From positions 10,637 to 34,665 of the forward strand of contig JADHZB010001636.1 in NCBI GenBank assembly GCA_015657535.1: DNA of 24,029 nucleotides. The letters run 5' to 3'. Below are positions 1 through 9,546 of the stretch, one piece after another (positions within the stretch are counted from its first letter, which is position 1; every line of letters starts with the position of its first letter). Made by a program: the position numbers and the translations under genes. The notes under the pieces are model-generated. The model made no database searches and was not told the DNA's origin. It was given only the letters and a program-made list of their open reading frames with translations. Source of the stretch: Nephromyces sp. MM_2019 (lineage: Eukaryota; Apicomplexa; Aconoidasida; Nephromycida).

Positions 1-300
1 GATGAAGAAGGAGAAGAGGGAGGAAGAAGCGATTAGAAGAAGCTAATGATGACGATGATTATGGCGAAGGTGATGAAGCCTTGGAAGATTAATAAGACGA
101 TGAAAATGATGACGATGAAGATGTTAAAGTTGTTGAAGACACACAAGATGGGGAAGATGATGAAGACACACAAAATAACGACACACAAAGTGAAGACACA
201 CAAGATAAAGATATAGCGAGCCAAAATTTCAATGAAAAGGTCGTAGCAAAGCAAAAATCTTCAGAACAAAAAAAATATAAAAATAGTAAACACACACACT
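1..300. repeat. GAT/GAA-rich low-complexity stretch with EDTQ-type repeats
   Basis: Purine-rich on the plus strand, built of GATGAAGAT-like triplets interleaved with GAAGACACACAA blocks (near 135, 161 and 192). One plus frame from about 97 to 375 is open and would give an acidic peptide with D-T-Q repeats. It has no start codon and follows two stops, and its far end overlaps a much better minus-strand exon at 303-420. I therefore treat it as intronic simple sequence of the minus gene, although an acidic exon cannot be excluded. Confidence 0.5.
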
Positions 301-302
301 AC

Positions 303-2814
303 CAGCCTCATTCCGTTGTATGTTTAGTATATGCCTCGCCCTTAACAGTGCACGATAGGCAGAGAGCGATTTACTGAGCTGGCGTTCCAGCCTGATCTGC
401 CTGTTCTTTGCCGGAAATGGCTGAGGAAGAAGAGTGCGACATACACAAGTTATCGTATGAGCATTTCATGAAATGCAGAAGTACGTACACCGAAAAAACA
501 AAGAAAAAAACAGCAAGATCTTCAAATAAACAGCAAATTCTTTATAAAAAAAAAAAGATTCTTCACAGCAACCCATCGCACACACCATTCTTTCCTTAAC
601 GTATACCCAAGCAGCCTTCATATGAAGAAAAAACCCCATTATAACGGAATCTTTGAAGTAGAAAGGTAGTGATAGACGCCAAAATGTAAATATCTAACTA
701 TTTCTACAGAACGATGCTGCACCTACAAACAATCGCTATATCTATACTCAAACAGCGTAACATATATACTCAATCGCTTTATCTATACTAAGTCATTCTA
801 TTTACACTCCAACAGCCAAACACACACCCACATACGCACACAAACGCACATCACCCACGCACACACTCAATTTCAAGCTGCTCACCAGTGGATCGCATGT
901 TTTAGAGTTGCATACGGAATACGTCAAATCATCCAGGTTTTGGACGATTATATAGCCTTGCTGAGAAGCTCTACTGTTTATCAGCTGTGAATACAAGTCC
1001 TTCGTTATAAAGCCTATGTGTGTGTGTGAAGAACAGAAAGATTACATGAGAGAATGATATCGCTAAGATAAGCAGAGTGAAGTAGAGGCGTTGTTGTAAG
1101 TTTGTGTTGCGTATATGCACGTTTATACGTGTAGCCTCTGCTGTGTGCGTGCGGTTTGTGGCGAGTAATGTGGTCTGTGGTAAGTTGTGTGTGTAACCTA
1201 TGCTTTTTGTGTAGCCTCTGTTGTGTGTATAGCCTGTGGTGCGTTGTGTGTGAAGCCTCCGGTGTGCTGTGTGTGAAGCCTCCGGTGTGCTGTGTGTGAA
1301 GCCTCCGGTGTGCTGTGTGTGTAGCTTCAGTTTTAAGAGCATTCAATATGCGTGCTGACAGGATTTTACCGTCATGGCATATTAAATGGTAGAATAAGTT
1401 GAACACACACAAAACAAAATAAAACATATCTCTTGAGATCCCTTATCGATGAAGGTATTAACCGGAAAGCCACACTCGCACAAGTAAGTTGGAAGCAACA
1501 TTTCCAAACACTATTCCAACACTCACACATGCCCATAAACACACACACACACAAACACTCATAACATCCATACATACCTAAATACCCATACACCTTCCCA
1601 TATACACACACCCATATTCTCTACCAATACATGCACACACTAACACACTCACACACGCCCATACACATATACTCACATACTTACACACACATTAACACAA
1701 ACGCTTACACACACACATACTCACACACAACACCCACAGGCACACACACTCAGTAACACAAACACTCACACACACACATGTAGTACATCCTAACGCTTCC
1801 TTTTCTACTCATAAAACGCGCAAAAAAAACAAATTGAGCAAATAAATTCCTTATTGTTCATTTAAGCTACATTGATCACAGTACCACTTCATCCTCTTCT
1901 CAAACTGCACACACAGGGTGACGGTAAAACAATGGGAATCTCACCTGCGTTAAGCTCTTCATCCAGGCTAACACTTCTTCCTGGATGGTATTTTGTTTTC
2001 GCACGAAATCTCCACCAGCAAAGAACATTTGGAGTAACGCTAATATGAGCAACAAATTGCTTGTTTATAGCCTCTTCCTCTGGTGAACCTTGAAAAATAA
2101 CACACACGTGTGTGTATCACTTAAAGAAACCACGAAAGACAAAATTTTCAAAGAAAAAAAAGGAAAAAACCCTAACCCCTAAAACCCAAAACATTCACCC
2201 TAACGACTAAACCCTAAACCCTAAGCCCTAAAACCTAAAACCTAAAACCTAAACTCCAAACCCTAAACCCTAAAATATCGGCTCCTTTTCTGTGCGCACA
2301 CACAATAAAGCACAGCATCCACATGAGTATCGCCTTCCTCACCAACTTCAAAACGCATTTCAGCTACAAACCTCTTACAAAAGAGTAAAACAGGTTATAT
2401 AGAGAAACTACTGATTGCCGTAGATTCTCAGTTTACACACAATATGCTCTCATGTATACCTCTTACTCACATCAAAAAGTTTCTCCATCCTTCCTCATAA
2501 GCACAACGCATTCTCGTCAAACCCACACGCACACTTGTGCCACACTCCTCAAACACCAAATTTTCATCCACAATGTCATCCCTATGCCCTTAAAAATGCA
2601 GCCTAATCCACACCACTGGTACGCATCCATTGCAACACACACCTCCACATCTTCCTAAACAGCACACCACACAACTTCATCCACACACACACACACACCG
2701 CAATTTCTGACGAATTACCAAATGCTGTTCACACACACTAAGCTTTCCTCTCCCCTTACCGGGCTCTACATCTTCTGTAGATTCCAGAAGAGCAACGTTG
2801 GGTGAAAGATCCAT
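303..2814 (-). CDS. Abraxas/FAM175-like protein, multi-exon, 3' end outside window
   Basis: Minus-strand gene read from splice-bounded exons; two anchors recall Abraxas/Abro1, the MPN-like scaffolds of BRCA1-A and BRISC deubiquitinase complexes. Exon 1945-2088 (donor GCAG|GTGAGA) carries a conserved-looking core, VLCWWRFRAKT, where the family has a G-W-Y-K/R-F-R-x-x-T segment, followed by an E-E-L-N like the family's helix. Exon 886-984 (TTCACAG acceptor, CTG|GTGAGC donor) reads GYIIVQNLDDLTYSV, like the family's strand 'I-x-V-x-N-L...Y'. It joins in phase 0 to exon 303-420 (acceptor CTTCTTCCTCAG), a basic helical segment containing RLERQLSKSLSAYRALLRA, as expected of the coiled coil after MPN. 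Exon 303-420 ends in phase 1 at G|GTAGTG, so the gene continues past the window start. Probable 5' exons are 2343-2363 (or 2304-2363), one ending near 2467, and 2760-2814 with AAAAGGATGG as possible start. The link between 1945 and 984, and the N-terminal MPN half, are unresolved. I am fairly sure of the exons, only moderately of the family. Confidence 0.45.
1255..1335. repeat. 23-bp tandem repeat (about 3.5 copies)
   Basis: The unit GCCTCCGGTGTGCTGTGTGT plus GAA recurs with starts at 1255, 1278 and 1301, and degenerates at 1324. A looser halo of TGTGTGTAGCCT blocks extends upstream to about 1190. It lies in what I read as an intron of the Abraxas-like minus gene. A reading frame open through it gives only His/Thr-rich peptide caused by the repeat. 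Confidence 0.85.
1520..1790. repeat. Degenerate CA-rich (CACACAYTC) satellite-like stretch
   Basis: About 270 bases of imperfect CACACAC, ACACTCACA and CATACAC blocks with almost no G on the plus strand. No reading frame here looks like protein apart from translated dinucleotide repeat. It is probably intronic in the minus-strand gene between the exons at 1945 and 984. Confidence 0.75.
2170..2275. repeat. Interstitial telomere-like CCCTAAA array
   Basis: About 100 bases of imperfect CCCTAAA, CCTAAAA and CCCTAA units. Read on the minus strand this is TTTAGGG-type telomere sequence. It lies between the minus-strand exons 1945-2088 and 2343-2363, so it appears to be intronic. The decay of the units suggests an old insertion or a healed break, not an active chromosome end. 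Confidence 0.85.
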
Positions 2815-2924
2815 CCTTTTACTTGCTTTTTTCCGCTAAATTCTAACTACTCCTTCTCTTCATCCAGCATATATATGCCCGCAGCCCTAAAGAAGCTTCA
2901 ACATTTTTTTTACCAAATCTTGAG

Positions 2925-3124
2925 TTATACGTAAAAAGCTTATCCTTGAGGCGCGGTCCCTCCTCCTTAGCTTTCTGCCTCATGTTGCTTCATGCCCCGG
3001 AGCAACGACGTCGGCGAAAGAGGAGGGGGTCTGGGATGATGAAGAAAAAACCTGCTTATTGGAGCGAGCAGCTTCAAAACTACGGGAACCCTATTTCAGG
3101 GAGAATGAAACAGGCAAATATGCC
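2925..3124. other. Coding-like segment of uncertain strand
   Basis: A more G+C-rich block reads well on both strands. On plus, a frame open from about 2925 to a TGA at 3124 contains EEGVWDDEEKTCLLERAASK, which is very protein-like and would be a terminal exon. On minus, a canonical acceptor TTTTTCTTCATCATCCCAG and an ATG-led reading (MRQKAKEEGPRLKDK) followed by G|GTAAAA also look like exons, and would extend the minus-strand gene upstream. A plus gene ending here would need upstream exons lying inside the minus gene, so minus is slightly preferred. Not resolvable by eye. Confidence 0.35.
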
Positions 3125-3159
3125 TGAACACGCAAAAGCAGGAAATTTTATCAAAGTAT

Positions 3160-3940
3160 AGTCAGCTGTACATGGGTTTACATATACCGACTTGACAAGA
3201 ATATCGCTGTCTGCTCCGTGCTATTTGCATGCCAGCAGAAATAACTAATGGGGTAGTATTTTATGTAGAAACAAGCTCAAAACTGCTACAGCATCATAAG
3301 TACTCAGGATCGGCAGAAGACACACCAGTCGAGGGGGAAATATCATCGCCACACAATAGGAATATAATAGAGAAGTGGAAGACACACAAGCCCTTGTACG
3401 TTCGTGTGTTTTTTTCAATGGGTGGATGAAGAAGTGAAGTTTCACTCTTTAACTTATACTAAGAATCCAAAGCCCTCTTGCTGGCGGGGATTCTCTGACT
3501 GGGTGAAGAAGTAGGGTTTCTCTCTGGTGGCATACTACACAAGTCTAGCCATCATCTGCTGTGTTGGGTAAATGGGCTTGACGAAGCGCGTGTGAAGAAA
3601 CGGGGATTTGTTATTGATGGCTGTGCAACACACAAGACCCTTTTTAAATAGAATGCCACTGGAAGACTTACAAAATGCTTCATGAAGTGAAAGTCAACCA
3701 AACTTCACGTTACGTGTGCGTGTGTGAGCTACACTCAAGCATCCGGGTGGTTGGCAGTCCATGTAGCTGAAGATTGCTTTCTCATCAGTGTGTGTATAAT
3801 AAGGTAACAGCTGCAGAGATACTTTTATATCAGCACTTGTGCGTTGCATATGATGGCTCAGAATACCAGGCTCTCAAAAGAACAGCATTTTCGGGTGATT
3901 TCACATCATTTTACAGCCTCACACACTGTTTGAGCAGCTG
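3160..3940. other. No convincing gene
   Basis: Mixed sequence with short CACACAA and TGTGTG blocks and a 13-mer GAAGACACACAAG at 3378. Short open frames occur on both strands, especially near 3770-3940 where three frames are open at once. None is fixed by both a good acceptor and a good donor. Confidence 0.5.
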
Positions 3941-3951
3941 GATAGTCCTAC

Positions 3952-4139
3952 CACTCCCTCCTCAGGCTCGCAATCGTTTTTGCTTTTTTCCTGGCATACA
4001 AGAAAACTAACAAAAACACGACAATTTCGCGCTTGAAAACGCAAGAAGGTGAATTAAACGAAGACGGGCAGTCCAGGCAGTCTTCTTTTCTCTGATTGCC
4101 TTACACAAACCCGCTGTAGACATACTTTTGAGCGGGTAG
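3952..4139 (-). CDS. Two candidate minus-strand exons, unrecognised
   Basis: Exon 4105-4139 has a strong acceptor (CTTCACTTCAAG) and ends GT|GTAAGG. Exon 3952-4031 has acceptor CTTGCGTTTTCAAG and donor GTG|GTAGGA. In the best frame the second gives a hydrophobic start followed by CQEKSKNDCEPEEG. The alternative frame gives a membrane-like FLLVFLYARKK segment ending in a stop. The splice phases of the two exons do not fix one frame, so the product is unknown. They could be 5' exons of the minus gene at 303-2814 or the end of a separate small gene. Confidence 0.3.
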
Positions 4140-4171
4140 CTTGAAGTGAAGATAACTAGACGGATATTCAG

Positions 4172-4310
4172 GTGGGTATGTGTGTGTTGTTGTGTGTGCG
4201 TTGGTGTGTGTGTGTATGTGTGCGCTGGTGTGTGTGTATGTGTGCGCTGGTGTGTGTGTAAGTGTGTGCTGGTATGTGCTGATGTGTGCCAGTGTGCGCT
4301 GGCATTCAAT
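4172..4310. repeat. TG-rich minisatellite
   Basis: Repeated GTGTGTGTATGTGTGCGCTG units of about 20-24 bases, decaying into GTGCTGGTATGTGCTGATGTG. Apparent His/Thr-rich or Cys/Val-rich open frames on either strand are repeat translations, not genes. Confidence 0.85.
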
Positions 4311-4439
4311 ATATGCCTGCAGCTGTGGCAACTTTGTGGGCTCCTAGTGACTATTTGTAAAAGTAGAGATGAAAAAGAGAGCGTTACCCACTGAAAGAAT
4401 GAATTGCTGAGCGACGTATTCGTGGATTCCACCTTGTTA

Positions 4440-5000
4440 TACTGCAGCCTCCTCGATTTGCAGAAAATGTTTAGTAGAATAAAGTTGAGATCAAAGGTAT
4501 TATTAATATAGCCATAATCACTCGTGAGTTAAAACGAAAAAATAACACACAAGTATCAAGCTGCTTTAAAAATATTCTTTAGTTACTCACTATTTTAATA
4601 ACAGCAAGTAGATGCCTGACATTCTGGTGTTGTGTGTGTAGCCGTTGCTTCCATTTGTGTGTGTGAAGCAGTTACTTCTGCTTGTGCTGGTGGTCTGCGT
4701 GTGTACCAGCTACTTCTATTTGTGTGTATGAATTTTTCACTCTCTTGCAGGCTAATTTTGTTTCTTAGCGCTTAAATCTTTCCAGTTTGAGTTATTACAA
4801 CTCCTTGCTGCTCCAGTCTGTTACCTAAGCGAAAGAGCTTCTGCACTATTAATTAACACGCACGCACCATCCTCGAATGTACACTCCTCTCGAATCACCT
4901 GCTCTTTTATTTTTTCCTTGATAGCTGCGCTCTTTAAATATTTTCTCCACCCCGAAAGTGCTGATTCTGTCATTCACTTCTATTTGGGGGATACACGGAT
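4440..5000. other. No gene seen; scattered TGTGTGTGAAGC blocks
   Basis: Contains spaced copies of a TTGTGTGTGTAGC/GAAGC motif at about 4630-4735 and otherwise ordinary AT-rich DNA. I found no exon with both splice signals and a convincing frame. Confidence 0.5.
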
Positions 5001-5001
5001 A

Positions 5002-5142
5002 AACCCCATCCTTTTAGGCTTCATTACATATGCATAGCATCTAGAAAAAACCCCGTCATTCTAGATTTCATTGCGTACCCCTCGTGTGCAGATAAAACCC
5101 CATCCTTCCAGGCTTCATTGCGTACCCCTGGTGTGTAGCTTA
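5002..5142. repeat. 47-bp tandem repeat, three copies
   Basis: The block beginning AACCCCATCCTT (AACCCCGTCATT in copy 2) recurs at 5002, 5049 and 5096, a period of exactly 47 bases. Copies 2 and 3 share TTCATTGCGTACCCC. It lies downstream of the 3' end of the minus OB-fold gene. Confidence 0.85.
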
Positions 5143-5567
5143 AACCTACTATATTCAAATATATATCGCATTCGTGCGGATAGTTGTGCACATCATCACC
5201 TTCTACAAAGTTTCAGAATCTTTTCTTTGCTGCCACACCTTTAAAGTGGCCGAAAATTTCCTGAGGAACTAGTAGTGCCCTCAAATCGGAGCTAAATTTC
5301 GTGGGGAAAAGCTTATTTGTAGGCTATTAAACTCGTCTTCTTTCATATTTTTCACTTTTATAACTGCACATCGGCCACACTCTGAACAGGCAATCTGTAT
5401 ACTTTAAAGTATATTCTATAAAGCCAAAAATCAATAGTTTTATACTAAAAAACAAGCAGCAAAGTGTAAAAAATAAAATTTAGTGAAGCCTAAGATTTTG
5501 TAGCAACATTTAATTCCATCTAAATTTAAGATATGCGCGCCCTAAAAGCGAAACTGTGCATGTATAT
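5143..5567. other. 3' flank of the minus-strand OB-fold gene
   Basis: AT-rich sequence without a convincing exon on either strand. Confidence 0.4.
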
Positions 5568-5573
5568 TTTATT
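5568..5573 (-). promoter_or_regulatory. Possible AATAAA polyadenylation signal
   Basis: AATAAA on the minus strand starts 11 bases after the TAG stop at 5584-5586. That is close for a poly(A) signal, so it may be chance in AT-rich DNA. Confidence 0.3.
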
Positions 5574-5583
5574 GGGCACACAG

Positions 5584-8287
5584 CTATTTGTTAAGTTGCG
5601 CGAACTCCAATGTAAAACGCAAGTAACCCCAAGGTGATGCACACTCAAGAACCCATACACCGCACAGCCCAGAGAGTTCATAATTTTTTCCTGTAGCGAA
5701 ATACAAGCTCTCACATTAAGTAGTAATTAGACATGAAGGTATCTGAAGAAGGAGGTGTGATGGAGAACGTATGCAGCTTTAAGATTTTTTGTTTTTGGTC
5801 TGATTTTATGCTTTTGCGCAGTTTTTTACCCTTTTTCATCATCTTTCGTTAGCACCCGCTATAAATTCGCCCATTCTAATTCTTATTCTGAGTAGATAAT
5901 TCAAAGTCTGTACTTTTTTCTCTTGTCTGGAGATACCAGCTGACCACCTACCAAACAAAAACGATGGTACAAATGTTATTATAATAGGTACTACAGAACA
6001 TCTAGAACATGCAGGTATACATTCAGGAGATTCAACATCTGTTTTGCCAACTTTTCCACCCAGATAGTATCTCAAGAACCTCTAGTCGGGAAAAAACAGA
6101 AGTATCGTATATACTGCAGGCCAGCAGGGCTAAACCCAAGATTAAGCCAGATATGCAGGCTATAAGTGAGGAATACTATGCCACAACTTTTCGAGTCTGG
6201 TAGATTACTTCTAAAACTAATAGAAAACGGTCCTCTTAAGAGCTTCACAGAATACTTTTGAGTTGCATGCACACTCCCGCTAATATTGCAAAATGTCAGC
6301 TCACCTGATTAAACCAAGAAGCTTCAGAATTGGAGTCTCCATGAGGAATATCGCTCAAACGAGACAACTGAAGTAAACAAAGCAAATTATTCACCGCACC
6401 CTTAAATAGCATGGACATAGTTGAGCTATAGCGAAGGAAATATCAGCTGAAGCAAATAAACCAAGGTACCGGTATGCCGTATATAAGAACATGAACACAT
6501 CTTGCAGAAGCACCGTAGCATTCTTATGATATACACGTATGCTAAAGACACGTAAAAACTAAAGACACAAAAATCACCCACATGCACCACCTTCCAGACA
6601 TTCATGGAAAAATTTGCGGAGAGTGTAAGTTCAGACTCGTCTCTCCTCTGCTTTTTCTGGAAGCCACAGAACCAATCTTGCAGGTTTAGCTAAAGCTGTT
6701 TTATACAATATGTCACGGAATCTTGTTGAAAATCACAAAGCATGCACACAAAAAAATTGTAATGCAGACGAATTTTTAGGGGTTAAACACATTCAGAACC
6801 TTGAAGAAGGGGTATATTTCGTCCTCATCCGCAATCAAGGTGACCTTGCAAATTATCGAGACATATCTACCTTCCTGTAAATATGCATATTTTAGGAACA
6901 CACACACGTTTTCGTGCGTGCAAGCACTTTGTATATAATGGCGTCAAAAAGCAAGCATAGTGAAGAGAATGTTTTGATGCAGGACTTAAACTGGTTATGA
7001 AGTAATAATTTTTCTTCTTCGACAAAAAAAATTATACCAAGCTGCATACACACAAATATGCTATGAAAAGGCACTACCACCGGAGTGAATAAGAAAAGTA
7101 GGTCAACACATTTTTAAAGCTTGCAAGCACTTGAACTAGTCCCAAAATTATACACTGTTCAGCATAAACTCAAGCACATGCGTGAACACACACACACCGA
7201 TCAAATGGTCTCTTCAAAGCGCCTATAAACGCTTGAAAAATTGTATATCATCATACGCACCCAATCATGCACTAACATGCACACACCTACATACGATTAC
7301 CTAGCTAAATACTTGCAACCAAACCCACAAATACGCATCTTCGAAACGTCGCCCATGAATCAATGTGAGCTTAATACACACGGAGGCAAAAATTGACACC
7401 CATCAATAACGCACGACCCATATCATCAAAGCAACCTGGAGAGAAACAAATTGTGGAGATGGGGCTGTACGAGCTTGAAAGTCGGAATAATCTATCTCCA
7501 AAATCTTCGAGCCATCATCAAAACTAAGCAAGGAAGTATCACTACACACGCTGAATAGAAAATTATGATAAAAAAAACAAAAAATGAAATTTTAGAAACA
7601 CATAGATGAAGCAAATATTGGAAAAACATTGAATTTTGAATTTTAACAGAAAAAAGCGGAGAATCCGTCAAACTGCAGATAAATTCACCGAAAAACAATC
7701 AAGAGACTAGAAAAAAAAGCAAAAAATAATAAAAAACCAGAAAAAAAAAGTGGCATAGACGAAATTAAGTGAACTACCACACAAAATACTAGTTGAATGC
7801 ACAAACTAAAACACTCATATAGGCAACAAATAAAAACTTTGCTAAGAAAATAAAGAGAATGCAAGTAAATACCAAATAAATAAAGCATCTGAGACCTAGA
7901 ACAGAAGACCCATACATGTAACGGAAACGAAAAAAGCAGGAATCTACAATTTATATTCAACAGCTGAAACGCTTTCACCTACCTAATTACGTAGCCTTGT
8001 AGCCAAACGTGATTGATATAGACACCATACAAGGTAAGAAAAGAATCTGCGATAGAAGTTCCTAGCACAAATTGAAGGTCGTCGAGCTGAGTAGAAAACA
8101 CCTGAGCAATCGAAGGGTTGAGCTCGTCTTCATCCTGAGAGAGACTATTTTCTGATGAAATTAGCCTTTGATGGAACTTCAACAGCTTTCCCGAAAAGCT
8201 GAGTGGCTCCTTTTGAGTATAACTAGGGCCTTGAAAAAAATAAAGACACCGGCATTCACAAAAACTGAAGGAGCTAGCAGGAATCAT
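5584..8287 (-). CDS. RMI2: RMI2-like OB-fold protein (BLM-TOP3-RMI complex subunit), with C-terminal extension
   Basis: Exons 7983-8287, 7436-7550, 6800-6874, 6591-6689, 6305-6367, 5952-6081 and 5584-5690 give 894 nt in perfect phase, 297 residues. The first three match RMI2, the OB-fold protein that pairs with RMI1 and stabilises the helicase-topoisomerase dissolvasome. A helical lead ([16 protein letters not shown]) precedes strand 1, [10 protein letters not shown], matching the family's V-W-x-Q-G-x-V. Strand 2 is [18 protein letters not shown], the OB 'D-D-G' turn. Strands 4-5 are [11 protein letters not shown] and YPFFK. Junctions include ATTAG|GTAGGTG, CAG|GTTGCT, TACTTCAG and CAG|GTGAGC. 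If exon 3 is not spliced at AAG|GTTCTG it runs to a TAA at 6776, giving a 172-residue protein close to usual RMI2 size. Downstream exons have no start codon of their own and begin with good acceptors, hence the longer model. The extension (CIPACSRCS, ending in QLNK) is unrecognised. Start ATG at 8287 is provisional. Confidence 0.6.
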
Positions 8288-8550
8288 TGTAGTAGCTGAA
8301 AGGATGAGGGACTAGGAAAAAAGTAACCTCAATATAAACAAATGTGTGCAATTTCATGAGAAATGCACACATTAAAGTACACACGAGCAATCACACAAAA
8401 AAACAGGAATGTTTTGCACTTTTTATAGATGTATATGCATGTGTATATATACAGGCAAGTCAAATAATAGCACACACACTCGACTGGGACTCAAGATTCT
8501 GTACATGGGTATGGATCCCCACCATATGTACTTTCAAACTCTATGAATAC

Positions 8551-8906
8551 GCATCTGCTGCTATTAGGCAGATAAGGGATAATATTTCTTCAAGTGCTGT
8601 GGAGCAGAGCAAGCTTCTGGGATTAAGTAAGCTTGCACAACCAATATTTTTGGTAGCTTTAACTTTCAGAACACATTTTAGTAAGAAGTTACTTTAAATT
8701 CCCTCACTTGGTAGACGTAGTCTTCCACCTACAACCAGAAGGATCAAAAAATATACTATAGGCAGATTAGCCTATTCTAATGAAATATATAGCTACAGAG
8801 AAAGCTCATTAAATAAAACTCAAAAAATTCGCCACCAACTGCTTTGGACCCGTGGAATACACTGAGACTATACCTTTCGTTAGTTCCATCTGGCTGACGA
8901 TATCTT
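8551..8906 (-). CDS. Possible 5' exons of the OB-fold gene
   Basis: Three splice-bounded minus segments share one phase: 8874-8906 (acceptor ACATTTTTGAAAG, donor AAAG|GTATAG), 8708-8728 (TTCTGGTTGTAG, CCAA|GTGAGG) and 8551-8616 (CTTAATCCCAG, GATGC|GTATTC). In that phase they read RYRQPDGTNERWKTTSTK, then SLLCSTALEEILSLICLIAA, and would join the next gene's first exon at 8264 via CTCCTTCAG. All three frames stay open through the first two, so the frame rests on the third. A competing plus-strand exon (8571-8627, with IRDNISSSAVEQSKLLG) overlaps it. Confidence 0.3.
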
Positions 8907-8909
8907 CTT

Positions 8910-9546
8910 TCAAAAATGTATTTCTATTAGCGACAGACAGGTAAATGGCAAAAATACCACCCTCCCATCCTGGTAGAATGTCGCCTAGCGCTTATGTTTT
9001 AGAGTAGACAAGTGTGCATACCACCTCCCTTGCACCGCTTTAACCAGCAGCGACCATATGAAGAGCCAAAAAGCTGCAAGACATCACACACACAAATACT
9101 GCGCTGCGAAACGAGAGAAGCTACATTCGGGATGCTTGTTGAGCACACCCGAGAGTAACTTAATCAGTACACACACATGCGAAGGTGAAATGAACAATGA
9201 AAAAGCAAACTTATGGCTGAGATAAAGCGGAAAAAAAACCAGGCCAGCCGTTAGCAAGGCAAAAACAGAGAGAATACATTCACTTTAGGGTGCGTATCTA
9301 CTGCACATATCCCACATGCAAAAGTCAATTCCAAAACTGGAGTAATTTATAGCTGCTTCGTGTCATCTTGTATCTCCAAACACTGTGCAGATAAGGATGA
9401 TGCAGCGAATGGTTTTGGGGCAGTACTAGTATCACCGGTAAATAACGTTTCAAACAAACACTCTTTCTAGTGATTGCTTAACAGAAGAAGGTGCTCAATA
9501 CTCAGCTTCAAGCACGAAGGAGACTTCAGAAGTTCCACTATGTTAC
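8910..9546. other. Intergenic or 5' region, no firm exon
   Basis: Minus-strand acceptors followed by short open stretches occur near 9375-9390 (CTGCACAG, then CLEIQDDTKQL and a stop, or an ATG-led MTRSSYKLLQ) and near 9080 (GTCTTGCAG). None could be linked by phase to the genes on either side. It may hold the promoter or first exon of the OB-fold gene. Confidence 0.35.

Noticed and set aside
371..420. Minus-strand terminal exon reading ISGKEQADQAGTPAQ and stop
   Set aside because: Same acceptor as exon 303-420 but needs incoming phase 1; the phase-0 reading joins cleanly to exon 886-984 and is longer.
408..599. Plus-strand frame beginning with an acidic MAEEEE-like peptide
   Set aside because: Its first codons are the reverse complement of the polypyrimidine tract and acceptor (CTTCTTCCTCAG) of the better minus-strand exon 303-420; the remainder is Lys-rich AT DNA.
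971..1427. His/Thr-rich minus-strand frames of 120-137 codons
   Set aside because: Mostly translation of the 23-bp and TG/CA repeats; no consistent splice context.
2161..2280. True chromosome end
   Set aside because: The telomere-like units are degenerate and flanked on both sides by exons on the same strand.
4007..4432. 141-codon minus frame
   Set aside because: The middle is TG-minisatellite translation; only small splice-bounded parts are kept as weak exons.
6660..6775. Minus frame [19 protein letters not shown] overlapping exon 6591-6689
   Set aside because: Phase does not match the upstream exon; the alternative frame in exon 6591-6689 has acceptor and donor in agreement with both neighbours.
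7310..7369. Minus-strand exon-like [17 protein letters not shown] between RMI2-like exons
   Set aside because: Phase fits, but exon 6776-6874 ([10 protein letters not shown]...) is a far better match to the missing OB strands and shares the same incoming phase.
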